Below are positions 16,001 through 23,311 of a stretch of 23,311 bases of DNA, in pieces; the stretch's first letter is position 1, and each line of letters starts with the position of its first letter. The DNA comes from Pseudomonadota bacterium. Its GTDB lineage: Bacteria > Pseudomonadota > Alphaproteobacteria > Rhizobiales > Beijerinckiaceae. The stretch covers positions 1-23,311 of the forward strand of contig JAFAEL010000271.1 in assembly GCA_023423995.1 (NCBI GenBank), read 5' to 3'. The position numbers and the translations under genes are program-made. The notes beneath the pieces are model-generated. The model was not told where the DNA came from and ran no database searches. It saw only the letters and a program-made list of their open reading frames with translations.

Positions 16001-17182
16001 TCACGCCACCTTGCGCTCGGCCAGGAAGGCGCCCATCCGCTCCAGCGCCCGCTGGATGTTCTCGGCGGAGTTCGCGTAGGAGACGCGGATATAGCCTTCG
16101 CCGTGCACGCCGAAATCGGGTCCGCCGATGATCGCGACGCCCGCCTGCTCCAGCAGCGCGGAGGCGAGCGGCTTCGCCTTCCAGCCCGTCCTGGAGATGT
16201 TCGGGAAGGCGTAAAAGGCGCCCTTCGGCGTGATGCAGGACACGCCCGGCAGCCGGTTCAGCCCCTCGACCACGAGCGCGCGGCGGCGGTCGAACTCGGC
16301 CACCATCTCCCTCACGGCATCCTGTGATCCCGTGAGCGCCGCGACGCCTGCCCATTGCGTGGGGGCGTTCACGCAGGAGAACGAGTTCACGGCGAGTTTT
16401 CGCGCCATGTCGTAGAGCTTCTTCGGCCAGATCGACCAGCCGAGGCGCCAGCCCGTCATGGCGTAGGTCTTCGAAGCGCCGTCGAGCATGATCAGCCGGT
16501 CGCGCAGCTCCGGATAGGACAGCAGCGAGACGTGCTCCTCGCCGTCATACGTCATGGTGCCGTAGATCTCGTCCGACAGGATCGCGACGTCGGGATGCTT
16601 CGCGAGGCCCGCGACGAGCTTCTCCACCTCGGCCTTCGGGGTGACGCCGCCGGTCGGGTTGGCGGGCGAGTTGAGGATCAGGAGCCGCGTCTTCGGCGTG
16701 ATCAGCGACAGCGTCTCCTCGGCCGAGAAGGCGAAGCCGTTCTCCTCGCGGATCGGCACCGGGATCGGCGTCGCGCCGGTGTACTCGATCATGGAGCGGT
16801 AGATGGGAAAGCCCGGATCCGGATAGAGGATCTCGGCCCCCGGCTCGCCGAACATCAGGATGGCGGCGAACATCGTCACCTTGCCGCCCGGCACCACCAT
16901 GACGTTGTCCGGCGAGACCTCGACGCCGAAGCGGCGGTGCAGGTCGCCCGCCACGGCCTCGCGCAGGGGCAGGATGCCGGTCGCCGGCGTATAGCCGTGG
17001 TGGCCGTCGCGCAAAGCCTTCATGGCGGCCTCGACGATATGCGGCGGGGTCGGGAAGTCCGGCTGGCCGATGCCGAGATTGATGATGTCGCGGCCTTGGC
17101 TGGCGAGCTCGGTCGCCCGCGCCAGCACGGCGAAGGCGTTCTCCTCGCCGATGCGTTCGAAATTCTGCACGGTGTGAAGCAT
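16001..17182 (-). CDS. PLP-dependent class I/II aminotransferase
   Basis: A 393-residue fold-type I aminotransferase. The Schiff-base lysine is Lys238 in [16 protein letters not shown]. Cofactor and substrate contacts include Asn175 (NSPANPTGG), Asp204 and Tyr207 (SDEIYG), and Arg366 ([10 protein letters not shown]), which binds the substrate carboxylate. The start is set at ATG 17182 by a GGAGGAA site. The type resembles aspartate/aromatic or branched-type aminotransferases of the AspC/PatA class; substrate cannot be fixed. It diverges from the dehydratase gene with a 172-bp shared upstream region, so the two may be regulated together. Confidence 0.93.
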   Translation of the reverse strand: MLHTVQNFERIGEENAFAVLARATELASQGRDIINLGIGQPDFPTPPHIVEAAMKALRDGHHGYTPATGILPLREAVAGDLHRRFGVEVSPDNVMVVPGGKVTMFAAILMFGEPGAEILYPDPGFPIYRSMIEYTGATPIPVPIREENGFAFSAEETLSLITPKTRLLILNSPANPTGGVTPKAEVEKLVAGLAKHPDVAILSDEIYGTMTYDGEEHVSLLSYPELRDRLIMLDGASKTYAMTGWRLGWSIWPKKLYDMARKLAVNSFSCVNAPTQWAGVAALTGSQDAVREMVAEFDRRRALVVEGLNRLPGVSCITPKGAFYAFPNISRTGWKAKPLASALLEQAGVAIIGGPDFGVHGEGYIRVSYANSAENIQRALERMGAFLAERKVA

Positions 17183-17354
17183 GGTTCCTCCCGGGCGCCG
17201 CCGGCTGCGCTTTGCGGAGGCCTGTCGCGCACCCGGGCGTCCTGCGCAAGCCCCGGGGCAACCCTGCTTTCTCCGCATTGATCTCGCCGGAGGGAGGGTT
17301 CACAACTCCCCCCTGTCTGGAGCGCTTCGAAAGAAAGCGCCCCGCAGGGAGCAC

Positions 17355-19163
17355 ATGACCGCGATGGCCCGGAAGATCACGCCCGAGAACCTCCGCTCCA
17401 AGCAGTGGTTCGACAATCCCGACAATCCGGGCATGACGGCGCTCTATCTCGAGCGCTACCTCAATTACGGCCTCACCTCCGCCGAGCTGCGCAGCGGAAA
17501 ACCGCTCATCGGCATCGCGCAGACGGGCTCCGACCTCTCGCCCTGCAACCGCCACCACCTCGAGCTCGCCAAGCGCGTGCGCGACGGCATCACGGCGGCG
17601 GGCGGCGTCGCCTTCGAGTTCCCCTGCCACCCGATCCAGGAGACGGGCAAGCGCCCGACCGCCTGCCTCGACCGCAACCTCTCCTACCTGTCGCTCGTCG
17701 AGGTGCTGTACGGCTACCCGCTCGACGGCGTCGTCCTGCTGACGGGCTGCGACAAGACCATGCCGGCCTGCCTGATGGCGGCCGCGACCGTGAACATCCC
17801 GGCCATCTCGCTGAATGACGGGCCGATGCTGAACGGCTATTTCCATAAGGAGCTGACGGGCTCCGGCACCGTCGTCTGGAAGGCGCGCGAGCGCCACGCC
17901 AAGGGCGACATCGACTACCAGCAGTTCATGGACATCGTCGGCTCCTCCGCCCCGTCCGTCGGCCATTGCAACACGATGGGCACGGCCTCGACCATGAACG
18001 CGCTCGCCGAGGCTCTCGGCATGTCGCTGCCCGACTCTGCCGCCATCCCGGCGCCCTATCGCGAGCGCGGCCAGGCCGCCTACGAGACCGGCCGGCGCAT
18101 CGTCGACATGGTGTGGGAGGACCTGAAGCCCTCCGACATCATGACCCGCGAGGCGTTCGAGAACGTCATCGTGGCGAACGCGGCGATCGGCGGAAGCACG
18201 AACGCGCCCATCCACATCAACGCGATCGCAAAGCATATCGGCGTCGAGCTCTCGAACGACGACTGGGAGAGGATCGGCTTCGAGATCCCGCTCCTCCTCA
18301 ACATGCAGCCGGCCGGCGAGTGGCTCGGCGAGGAATACCACCGCGCCGGCGGCCTGCCGGCCGTGATCGCCGAGCTGATCGCGGCGGGCAAGATTCACGA
18401 AGGCTGCATCACGGCGAACGGCCGCACGATCGGCGAGAATTGCCGCGACAAGCTCTCCTGGAACCGCGAGGTCATCCGCTCTTATGCCGAGCCCCTGAGG
18501 GAGAAGGCGGGGTTCCTGAACCTCAAGGGCACGATGTTCGACAGCGCCATCATGAAGACCTCCGTCATCTCGGAGGAATTCCAGCAGCGCTACCTGAACA
18601 ACCCGAACGACCCGAACGCCTTCGAGGGCCGCGTCGTCGTCTTCGACGGGCCGGAGGACTACCACCACCGCATCGACGACCCCTCGCTCGAGATCGACGA
18701 ATGCACCATCCTGATCATGCGGGGCGCGGGGCCGATCGGCTATCCGGGCGCCGCCGAGGTGGTGAACATGCAGCCCCCGGGCGAGCTGCTGAAGCGCAAC
18801 GTCACCTCCCTCCCCTGCATCGGCGACGGGCGCCAGTCGGGCACCTCGGGCACGCCCTCCATCCTCAACGCCTCGCCGGAAGCCGCGGCGGGCGGCGGCC
18901 TCGCCCTGCTGCAGACGGGCGACCGCATCCGCATCGACCTCAACAAGCGCTCGGCCGACATCCTGGTCTCGGACGAGGAACTGGAGCGCCGCCGCAAAGA
19001 CCTCGCGGCCCGCGGCGGCTACGCCTACCCGGCCTCGCAGACGCCCTGGCAGGAGATCCAGCGCAGCATGGTCGACCAGCTCTCGGAAGGCATGGTGCTG
19101 AAGCCGGCCGTCAAGTACCAGCGCGTCGCCCAGACTTTTGGGGTGCCGCGCGACAACCACTAG
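17355..19163 (+). CDS. IlvD/Edd family dehydratase, D-xylonate dehydratase-like
   Basis: A 602-residue dehydratase with an iron-sulfur cluster. Cys64 ([10 protein letters not shown]), Cys132 ([10 protein letters not shown]) and Cys205 ([11 protein letters not shown]) are the cluster ligands expected in pentonate dehydratases. Long segments ([36 protein letters not shown]) and the end AVKYQ...PR-NH resemble Caulobacter XylD from memory, more than biosynthetic IlvD. Such enzymes convert an aldonate (D-xylonate, L-arabonate) to its 2-keto-3-deoxy product. GGGAG precedes ATG 17355. No other pentose-pathway gene is in the window, so the substrate is inferred. A decayed copy of its 3' end lies 370 bp downstream. 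Confidence 0.9.
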   Translation: MTAMARKITPENLRSKQWFDNPDNPGMTALYLERYLNYGLTSAELRSGKPLIGIAQTGSDLSPCNRHHLELAKRVRDGITAAGGVAFEFPCHPIQETGKRPTACLDRNLSYLSLVEVLYGYPLDGVVLLTGCDKTMPACLMAAATVNIPAISLNDGPMLNGYFHKELTGSGTVVWKARERHAKGDIDYQQFMDIVGSSAPSVGHCNTMGTASTMNALAEALGMSLPDSAAIPAPYRERGQAAYETGRRIVDMVWEDLKPSDIMTREAFENVIVANAAIGGSTNAPIHINAIAKHIGVELSNDDWERIGFEIPLLLNMQPAGEWLGEEYHRAGGLPAVIAELIAAGKIHEGCITANGRTIGENCRDKLSWNREVIRSYAEPLREKAGFLNLKGTMFDSAIMKTSVISEEFQQRYLNNPNDPNAFEGRVVVFDGPEDYHHRIDDPSLEIDECTILIMRGAGPIGYPGAAEVVNMQPPGELLKRNVTSLPCIGDGRQSGTSGTPSILNASPEAAAGGGLALLQTGDRIRIDLNKRSADILVSDEELERRRKDLAARGGYAYPASQTPWQEIQRSMVDQLSEGMVLKPAVKYQRVAQTFGVPRDNH

Positions 19164-19174
19164 CGCCACCGCGT

Positions 19175-19231
19175 CCCCTCTCCCAAAGGGAGAGGTCGAG
19201 CGCCGCCGGCAGGCGGCGACCGGGTGAGGGG
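19175..19231. repeat. Palindromic intergenic repeat, copy 1
   Basis: Two hairpins lie in tandem: CCTCTCCC/GGGAGAGG (19177-19184 with 19188-19195, loop AAA) and CGCCGCC/GGCGGCG (19201-19207 with 19212-19218), followed by CGGGTGAGGGG. The layout of two stems, a GTCGAG link and a GTGAGGGG tail is that of palindromic repeats frequent in Rhizobiales genomes. Confidence 0.75.
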
Positions 19232-19244
19232 CTGCGACCCCACC

Positions 19245-19360
19245 CGTCATTTCGGGGCGCCGAAGGCGAACCCGGACCCCACGGCCAGCCTCCGCGCGAA
19301 CACGCGGCCGTCATCTTCGGGCTTGACCCGAGGATCCCGCCCGACCGCCTGCCTCCCACA
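19245..19360. repeat. Degenerate GTCAT-type intergenic repeat
   Basis: Two GTCAT units, near 19246 and 19308, each lead into CGGG-rich sequence, and the second continues as GGGCTTGACCCGAGGATCCC. This wording is typical of a widespread alphaproteobacterial intergenic repeat that is often mistranslated as short proteins. No coding signal was found here. Confidence 0.5.
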
Positions 19361-19390
19361 TAAACAAAGAGCTGCCCCAGCCTGCACCGC

Positions 19391-19455
19391 GTCTCCTCTC
19401 CCCGCCTGCGGGGAGAGGACGAGCAGCCCGCGCAGCGGGCGCCCGGGTGAGGGGC
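19391..19455. repeat. Palindromic intergenic repeat, copy 2
   Basis: It has the same structure as copy 1: stem CCTCTCCCC/GGGGAGAGG (19395-19403 with 19410-19418), a GAC-GAG link, stem GCCCGC/GCGGGC (19426-19431 with 19435-19440) and a CCGGGTGAGGGG tail. The stems differ in sequence from copy 1 but keep pairing, a sign that the folded form is maintained. Confidence 0.75.
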
Positions 19456-19467
19456 AAGGATGCACCC

Positions 19468-19528
19468 GCCCCTCATCCGGTCGCGCTGCCGCACGACTCG
19501 ACTTCTCCCCGTCACGACGGGGAGAAGA
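19468..19528. repeat. Palindromic intergenic repeat, copy 3 (inverted)
   Basis: It is the same element in the opposite orientation: CCCCTCATCCGG, a central stem region, CTCGA, then CTTCTCCCCGTC (19502-19513) pairing perfectly with GACGGGGAGAAG (19516-19527). It ends directly at the dehydratase remnant. Confidence 0.75.
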
Positions 19529-19532
19529 GAAC

Positions 19533-19685
19533 GCACGCGGCTACGCCTACCCGGCCTAGCAGCCGCCCTGGCAGGAGATCCAGCGCAGCATGGTCGACCA
19601 GCTGTCAGAGGCCATGGTGCTGAAGCGGGCGGTGAAATGCCAGAAGGTCGCGCAGATTTTCGGGGTGCCAAGGGATAATCATCAG
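19533..19685 (+). pseudogene. Decayed duplicate of the 3' end of the dehydratase gene
   Basis: Translation gives ARGYAYPA, a stop, then [19 protein letters not shown] and on to FGVPRDNHQ, matching the last 50 or so residues of the intact dehydratase upstream with roughly four in five positions the same. A serine TCG is replaced by an in-frame TAG at 19557-19559, the true stop has become CAG, and no start or upstream coding part exists. It therefore cannot make a dehydratase. The divergence suggests the tail of a paralogous gene lost by deletion, not a recent duplication. A terminator hairpin directly follows. Confidence 0.88.
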
Positions 19686-22402
19686 GGGGCGGTCTTCCGC
19701 CCCCTTTCTCCCGTACGGAGCCGCTCTGCTGCCTTAGATAGCGGCCCATCTAGGGCTCCGATGTACCCTTGAACCCGACCCGAACCGTTTGGATCTATCC
19801 AAGAACCTGGGTCGAACTGTATTTCCAGGATCTGTTTGATCACCGATCTTGTGCGCCCGATCTCAGACAGGCTCAGCCCGGCAAGCGGCTTTCGGTCAAG
19901 ACTGATCCGAAGAGGTTCCTCGATTGGATCAAAGATCGCACCCTCCGCCGATAGCACCTCCTGCAGTATCTTCAAAGTTGCATCAAAGCCCGTATTCCGA
20001 GCGGCCGTGTCGAACAAAGTGAATGACGTATTCCGACAATTCTTCTCGGAAACCGATTGGTAATACGAATTCGTTTCTATGTTGGCTCTGTGAACAGATA
20101 GATTGTTGATAAGAGACGACGTAAGCAGCCTGAGGGCATCTTCAACGTTTTCAAAAAGCAGATCTCGCGCGCGGAAAAACTGCATTGATGCTTTCAAGCT
20201 GAGGAATTCTGTCTTTTCCTGTCGCGAATAGTTTCGACCTGAGAGAACAAAATCCGAGATCACTAGGCAATTTGCAAACCCAATACCCGATGAGCGCTCG
20301 GCCTCGAACCAGCCCCTGAGGTGCTCACAAGATGGCTCATACTTTGTAGTCATAACCGACTTGAAGGCCGCTCGCGCGTCATCAAGCCTAGGAGGCTGAA
20401 GCCTTGCTGCTACGTATCCGAACACAGATTTGAATTGCGGATGCTCTGTCACTCCCGGGAGGAGTCGAGGGTCTGAAACAATGCTCCACGCATCTGCACT
20501 GTATGCAGGATCATGCGTTCTTCCTGACCGCTTCAGGAGATCGCCAACCCGCATTGTGAGGCGAGAGATCTGAGGTATATCGGGGAAGTAGGTTTTTTCG
20601 AAATTTCGAATTCTCGCCTTCAGAAGGGTTCCGTAGTCAGCCTTATCCGACTCGTTGTTTACGAAGTTCTTCGTAAGAATATCTAGATCGTAAGTGGTTT
20701 CTGGTCCTGTATCGTTTACCTGGAGAAACATTGCACGAGTAGCGGACACGGCGTCCTTTAGCCTCGCCTCCCCGAACTGCAGGACGGCAAGCAGGTCTGG
20801 CGCAGTTACCGGTCTGTTAAAGATCGCTATTGCCGAAAGAAAGCTTCTCGCATCCTGGCCATGGGGCAAGCTCGCCCACTCTCGCCTAAATACATAGTCT
20901 CGGATATCATCCCCTACGTTACTCTCGATCAGCCGAAATACGGCTTCAAATGAGGGACATGACCTCCGGAGCACGATCGCGTATTCAACAATCAGCGGGC
21001 GCCTTTCGGAAACCAAACTGAGTTGTGTCATTTCACGATCCGACGGCTCCTTTACTTGGTAATGAAAACAGCACTCTCTAACAAATTCCTGGTATTCACC
21101 ATTAGGCGAGAGGCCTGGCACCTCAATACTAGTATTTATGGCGTGAGTTGCTATATTTCTCTGCGTGCATAGGATCCTTGACGCGCGCGAAGACCGCACG
21201 ATCGCTCGATAGAGGAAATTGGTGCCGACATCGATGCCTTTTGTCGTCAGGGTGTCAATATCGTCTAAGACGATCAGGGCAGTAAACTCTGTAAGAAGCT
21301 CTCGCGTGAGCGTTTGAAGCTCCTCCCTTGTCTTGCCTTCAAGACGGTCATCGCTGTGATAGAAGCCAGAGTATGTTAAAATATTTCTCAATAACGAGAC
21401 ATCATCGTAAAAATCAATCGTTATCGGAGTTGAAGCTTTCTCATTTATGGGAACGAACGTTGTCTCTTTCGCGGAAAGATAGATAACGAAGTCGAGCTTG
21501 CTTTGTCCTCCGACTAGAATTTCGTCACCAAACCGTTTGACCACCGATGCAAACTCATGCGCGATGGTTGTCTTCCCTGAACCACCTTTTCCATGAAGGT
21601 ATACTATCGGATCGTCTGACGTGAACAGCCAGTTAAAAAGCGAGTCCATAGAAGGAAGTCGACCAACAAAGTCAATCGCGCGCGAGCTAGGCGGCAGCGT
21701 CCCGGAAAGATTTTGCGACTGTTCTCCCTCTCCTAGATTTACGCCTGTGCGGCAAAAAAGAAGCGGAATATGGCGGGACTCTGCCCTGCAAACACTATGC
21801 CCATCTCGCACCCAGTATTCGTCTTTGAACTTTGTATTTTTCACAAACTTGTAAGGCTCTTGTCCAAGCCGCCTACTTGCAACGAACAGCACATCGACTT
21901 TGTTCCCAGCGCCTAGATCGTACTTTCGGATCTCCATTGTGGGACATCGTCCAGCATACGAGGCTATCGTCTGTCGCAGCTTGTCCGTATTGACGTTGAC
22001 GTGATTATGCCCTCCTGTTCGTTTCTGATCGTGCACACCGAACAAAATAAAACCGCCCTGCGTATTCGCAAAGGCGATGATCAGACGCGCGACTGAAAGA
22101 AAATATTCGTCGGAATAGGAGAACGGCCAAGTCTGCTTGAAATCCCAGTTGACACCTTCTTGGTCGATGTAGGTGCCATCCCCGTTACAGAACAGACTTC
22201 TAAACTCCTCCTCCGAGGGAAATACACGCCGATCAATAAACGATACAAGACACTCTTCTGTCAGCAACGCTCTCGCCCCGAAAAGATTGTAGCAGACCTC
22301 CGCAGAGCTTAGACGGCGGGCCTCCTTGTGCAAAGAGGATAATCTGCATCTCCAGAACTCTCGAGAGGCTAGCTGAGGGCGCCCGCGCGAGGTTGCGGTC
22401 AC
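19682..22402 (-). CDS. STAND-type NTPase with N-terminal Schlafen/AlbA_2-like domain, candidate defence protein
   Basis: A 906-residue protein if started at GTG 22402; TTG 22267 is an alternative, since the first 40 or so residues are GC-rich and unlike the rest. Residues 80-208 look like a Schlafen AlbA_2 domain ([31 protein letters not shown]). An NTPase of NB-ARC/STAND style follows: FVGR linker at 245, Walker A GKGGSGKT (271-278), Walker B LIVLDDID (376-383), SRILCTQR sensor (408-415) and an RRPLIVEYA motif near 468. The C-terminal 350 residues seem helical and may be the sensor. The base composition is much lower in G/C than all neighbours, suggesting transfer. Function is inferred; no partner gene is seen. 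Confidence 0.82.
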   Translation of the reverse strand: MTATSRGRPQLASREFWRCRLSSLHKEARRLSSAEVCYNLFGARALLTEECLVSFIDRRVFPSEEEFRSLFCNGDGTYIDQEGVNWDFKQTWPFSYSDEYFLSVARLIIAFANTQGGFILFGVHDQKRTGGHNHVNVNTDKLRQTIASYAGRCPTMEIRKYDLGAGNKVDVLFVASRRLGQEPYKFVKNTKFKDEYWVRDGHSVCRAESRHIPLLFCRTGVNLGEGEQSQNLSGTLPPSSRAIDFVGRLPSMDSLFNWLFTSDDPIVYLHGKGGSGKTTIAHEFASVVKRFGDEILVGGQSKLDFVIYLSAKETTFVPINEKASTPITIDFYDDVSLLRNILTYSGFYHSDDRLEGKTREELQTLTRELLTEFTALIVLDDIDTLTTKGIDVGTNFLYRAIVRSSRASRILCTQRNIATHAINTSIEVPGLSPNGEYQEFVRECCFHYQVKEPSDREMTQLSLVSERRPLIVEYAIVLRRSCPSFEAVFRLIESNVGDDIRDYVFRREWASLPHGQDARSFLSAIAIFNRPVTAPDLLAVLQFGEARLKDAVSATRAMFLQVNDTGPETTYDLDILTKNFVNNESDKADYGTLLKARIRNFEKTYFPDIPQISRLTMRVGDLLKRSGRTHDPAYSADAWSIVSDPRLLPGVTEHPQFKSVFGYVAARLQPPRLDDARAAFKSVMTTKYEPSCEHLRGWFEAERSSGIGFANCLVISDFVLSGRNYSRQEKTEFLSLKASMQFFRARDLLFENVEDALRLLTSSLINNLSVHRANIETNSYYQSVSEKNCRNTSFTLFDTAARNTGFDATLKILQEVLSAEGAIFDPIEEPLRISLDRKPLAGLSLSEIGRTRSVIKQILEIQFDPGSWIDPNGSGRVQGYIGALDGPLSKAAERLRTGERGRKTAP
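19685..19707 (+). terminator. Intrinsic terminator following the dehydratase remnant
   Basis: GGGGGCGG (19685-19692) pairs perfectly with CCGCCCCC (19697-19704) around TCTT, followed by TTT. It reads in the plus direction, as expected after a dehydratase gene. On the minus strand the same bases encode the last residues of the NTPase. Confidence 0.75.
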
Positions 22403-22593
22403 ATGGCATGCATTCCCATCCAGCCCTTCGTAAGCAGCGCCAAGTGCACTTCTCGCCTGTTCCCGGCTGCCCGCCGCTCAGGTGCGGCCCTCGAAGGGCC
22501 ACAACCATTAGGAGAACCTTTGCCCCGTTTGTGCGTGGTCCCAGGACGAGGAGCGCGCGGTGGCGGGCCATTTTCGACATCATCGGTCGGACG
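22403..22593. other. GC-rich stretch without a recognisable gene
   Basis: The composition returns to that of the host. Short open frames exist on both strands, but none has a ribosome site and a family I recognise. It may hold the old junction of the transferred segment or the broken start of the SnoaL-like gene that follows. Confidence 0.4.
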
Positions 22594-22692
22594 CGGGCCG
22601 ACATCGCGGACACGCTCGCCCGGTTTAACGCCCGCGACGTGAAGGGCTACATGGCCAAGTACGCGGAGGACGGCCAATTCGCAGTTCCCATG
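22594..22692 (+). pseudogene. Fragment of a SnoaL/NTF2-like protein gene
   Basis: About 33 residues (RADIADTLARFNARDVKGYMAKYAEDGQFAVPM) look like the first two helices and first strand of a SnoaL-like or NTF2-like protein, where a helix, FNARD and YA-D-F-VP are typical. The match ends abruptly before the rest of the roughly 120-residue domain, and the frame continues into unrelated sequence. It is most likely a truncated remnant, though a diverged short protein cannot be excluded. Confidence 0.55.
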
Positions 22693-22814
22693 CTGGGCGG
22701 CCGGCATGATGCAGACGGCGGCTGGGGCTGCGGCCGCAGGGCGTTTCGCGACTGCGTCTAGTTCAGCTCCGGGCGGCAGGGTCAGTTTTGGCTGCCGGGC
22801 AGCCGTACACGCCA

Positions 22815-22937
22815 CTGTCATTCCCGGCCGGAGGCGCCCTCAGGCGCCGGAGGGGAAGGGAATCCAGGGCCTGGCGCAGCGGTCTGGGGTGGTCTGGATC
22901 CCCTTCCCGCCTGCTGCGCAGGCGCCGGGGATGACAG
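22815..22937. repeat. 123-bp inverted-repeat intergenic element
   Basis: The ends CTGTCATTCCCGGC (from 22815) and the complementary end GCCGGGGATGACAG (to 22937) pair at 13 of 14 positions. Inside are GGCGCC-containing sub-stems and a second pair formed by GGGAATCCAG and CTGGATCCCC. There is no open frame. It fits the GTCATTCCCGGC class of intergenic palindromes or a short non-autonomous mobile element. Confidence 0.75.
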
Positions 22938-23056
22938 GGTGCCAAGCCACTCACGCCACTGGAGCGAAGCAATCCACCCTCTCCCCGCTCGGCCCGGCGC
23001 AGGCCGGGGCCCACCCCCTGGGCTCCGGCTTTCGCCAGTGTGAGCGGAATCCCGAG

Positions 23057-23085
23057 TTGACAGATCTAGCATTTATTCCTATATA
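23057..23085 (+). promoter_or_regulatory. Near-consensus sigma-70 promoter at the right end
   Basis: TTGACA (23057-23062), a 17-bp spacer and TATATA (23080-23085) form the strongest promoter-like sequence in the window, with a GC-rich GCCGTCA between the -10 and the predicted start near 23092. GC-rich discriminators of this kind occur in promoters of stable RNA operons. It reads toward the right edge. Confidence 0.7.
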
Positions 23086-23091
23086 GCCGTC

Positions 23092-23311
23092 ACTCGTCTC
23101 CGGCGAGGGAACGGCGGTCGACACCGGGCACCGTTGTCGGAGGCGAGGACGGGTCCCGAGGTCGCGGTTCCGGAAACCGTGGCGCCCGGGCGGCTGACCG
23201 GGCGTGTGCCCATGGGGCCGAAAAGACCGTCGCGGGATGCCGGGAGGGACCAGGCAAATCCGCAAACCATCATCATCGAAGGCCGGAGAACCGGCATCCC
23301 GCTCCCTCACA
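23092..23311 (+). ncRNA. Possible structured RNA or rRNA-operon leader (incomplete)
   Basis: Downstream of the strong promoter no convincing plus-strand gene is visible, but stems are. A 12-bp helix (23095-23106 with 23134-23145) uses three G-U pairs, a 9-bp stem brackets CCGGA near 23173, and a perfect 12-bp long-range pair joins 23232-23243 to 23291-23302. I do not recognise a known RNA family. An rRNA or tRNA operon leader or a long regulatory leader are the alternatives, and the sequence ends before this can be decided. Confidence 0.35.

Noticed and set aside
17317..17340. Possible LacI-type operator GGAGCGCTTCGAAAG in the aminotransferase-dehydratase gap
   Set aside because: Only about four of seven positions of the two halves agree, no LacI-type regulator is nearby, and the small repeat is expected by chance.
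16545..19250. Open frame of about 900 codons opposite the dehydratase and aminotransferase
   Set aside because: It is antisense to the strongly supported dehydratase and in the wrong frame for the aminotransferase, with no domain.
23200..23260. Possible thiamine riboswitch, from GGCTGA and GGGATGCCGGGAGGGA
   Set aside because: The required CTGAGA and the TAAT of the second conserved segment are missing, so the similarity is partial and probably accidental.
23079..23297. Minus-strand open frame of 72 codons at the right edge
   Set aside because: It has no ribosome site or known domain, it ends inside the opposite-strand promoter, and the stem-rich sequence explains the region better.
1..23311. 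CRISPR arrays, tRNA genes, complete insertion sequences or integrases
   Set aside because: No regularly spaced repeats, no cloverleaf with the GGTTCRA-type arm and no transposase or integrase motif were noticed by eye. A tRNA scan would be needed to exclude one fully.

Overview
The window reads as chromosomal DNA of a GC-rich alphaproteobacterium, most likely a member of the Rhizobiales (Methylobacteriaceae or Bradyrhizobiaceae are my best guesses; no rRNA is visible to settle it). The grounds are a complete FixL-FixJ oxygen sensor pair with FixK-type boxes, Irr-type iron boxes at the iron-storage genes, very strong G/C preference at third codon positions, and palindromic intergenic repeats of the kind common in Rhizobiales.

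Region 1 (1-4411) is about low oxygen. It holds the end of a c-type cytochrome, then on the minus strand fixL and fixJ (overlapping by 11 bp), a receiver-only response regulator, and hemN. FixK-type boxes lie in front of the receiver gene and of hemN, so both look like targets of the FixLJ-FixK cascade, although fixK itself is not in the window. Region 2 (4436-8297) is mostly about metals: a CDF metal exporter, an AEC transporter, a small lysine-rich protein with a duplicated motif, then bfd, bfr and dps for iron storage and release. Irr-type boxes precede bfd and bfr, and hairpins lie between bfr and dps.

Region 3 (8305-12970) holds a GNAT acetyltransferase, a SulP-STAS anion transporter, an SGNH hydrolase and an M20 amidohydrolase. 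Region 4 (13052-15943) has a compact ArsR-SRPBCC-DUF899 operon, whose promoter sits between two operators and probably gives a leaderless message, then a small exported protein and a BrnT/BrnA toxin-antitoxin pair with a 30-bp palindrome that includes the toxin start codon. Region 5 (16001-19163) is a divergent pair: a PLP aminotransferase and an IlvD/Edd dehydratase resembling D-xylonate dehydratase.

Region 6 (19164-23040) is a scrambled accessory segment. Three palindromic repeats are followed by a decayed copy of the 3' end of the dehydratase. Next comes a 2.7-kb AT-richer gene for a STAND-type NTPase with an N-terminal Schlafen/AlbA_2-like domain, which is the best candidate here for an undescribed system, probably anti-phage defence. 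After it lie a SnoaL-like gene fragment and a 123-bp inverted-repeat element. The window ends with a near-consensus promoter reading off the right edge into a sequence that folds well as RNA and has no convincing gene. It may be an rRNA operon leader or a structured RNA.
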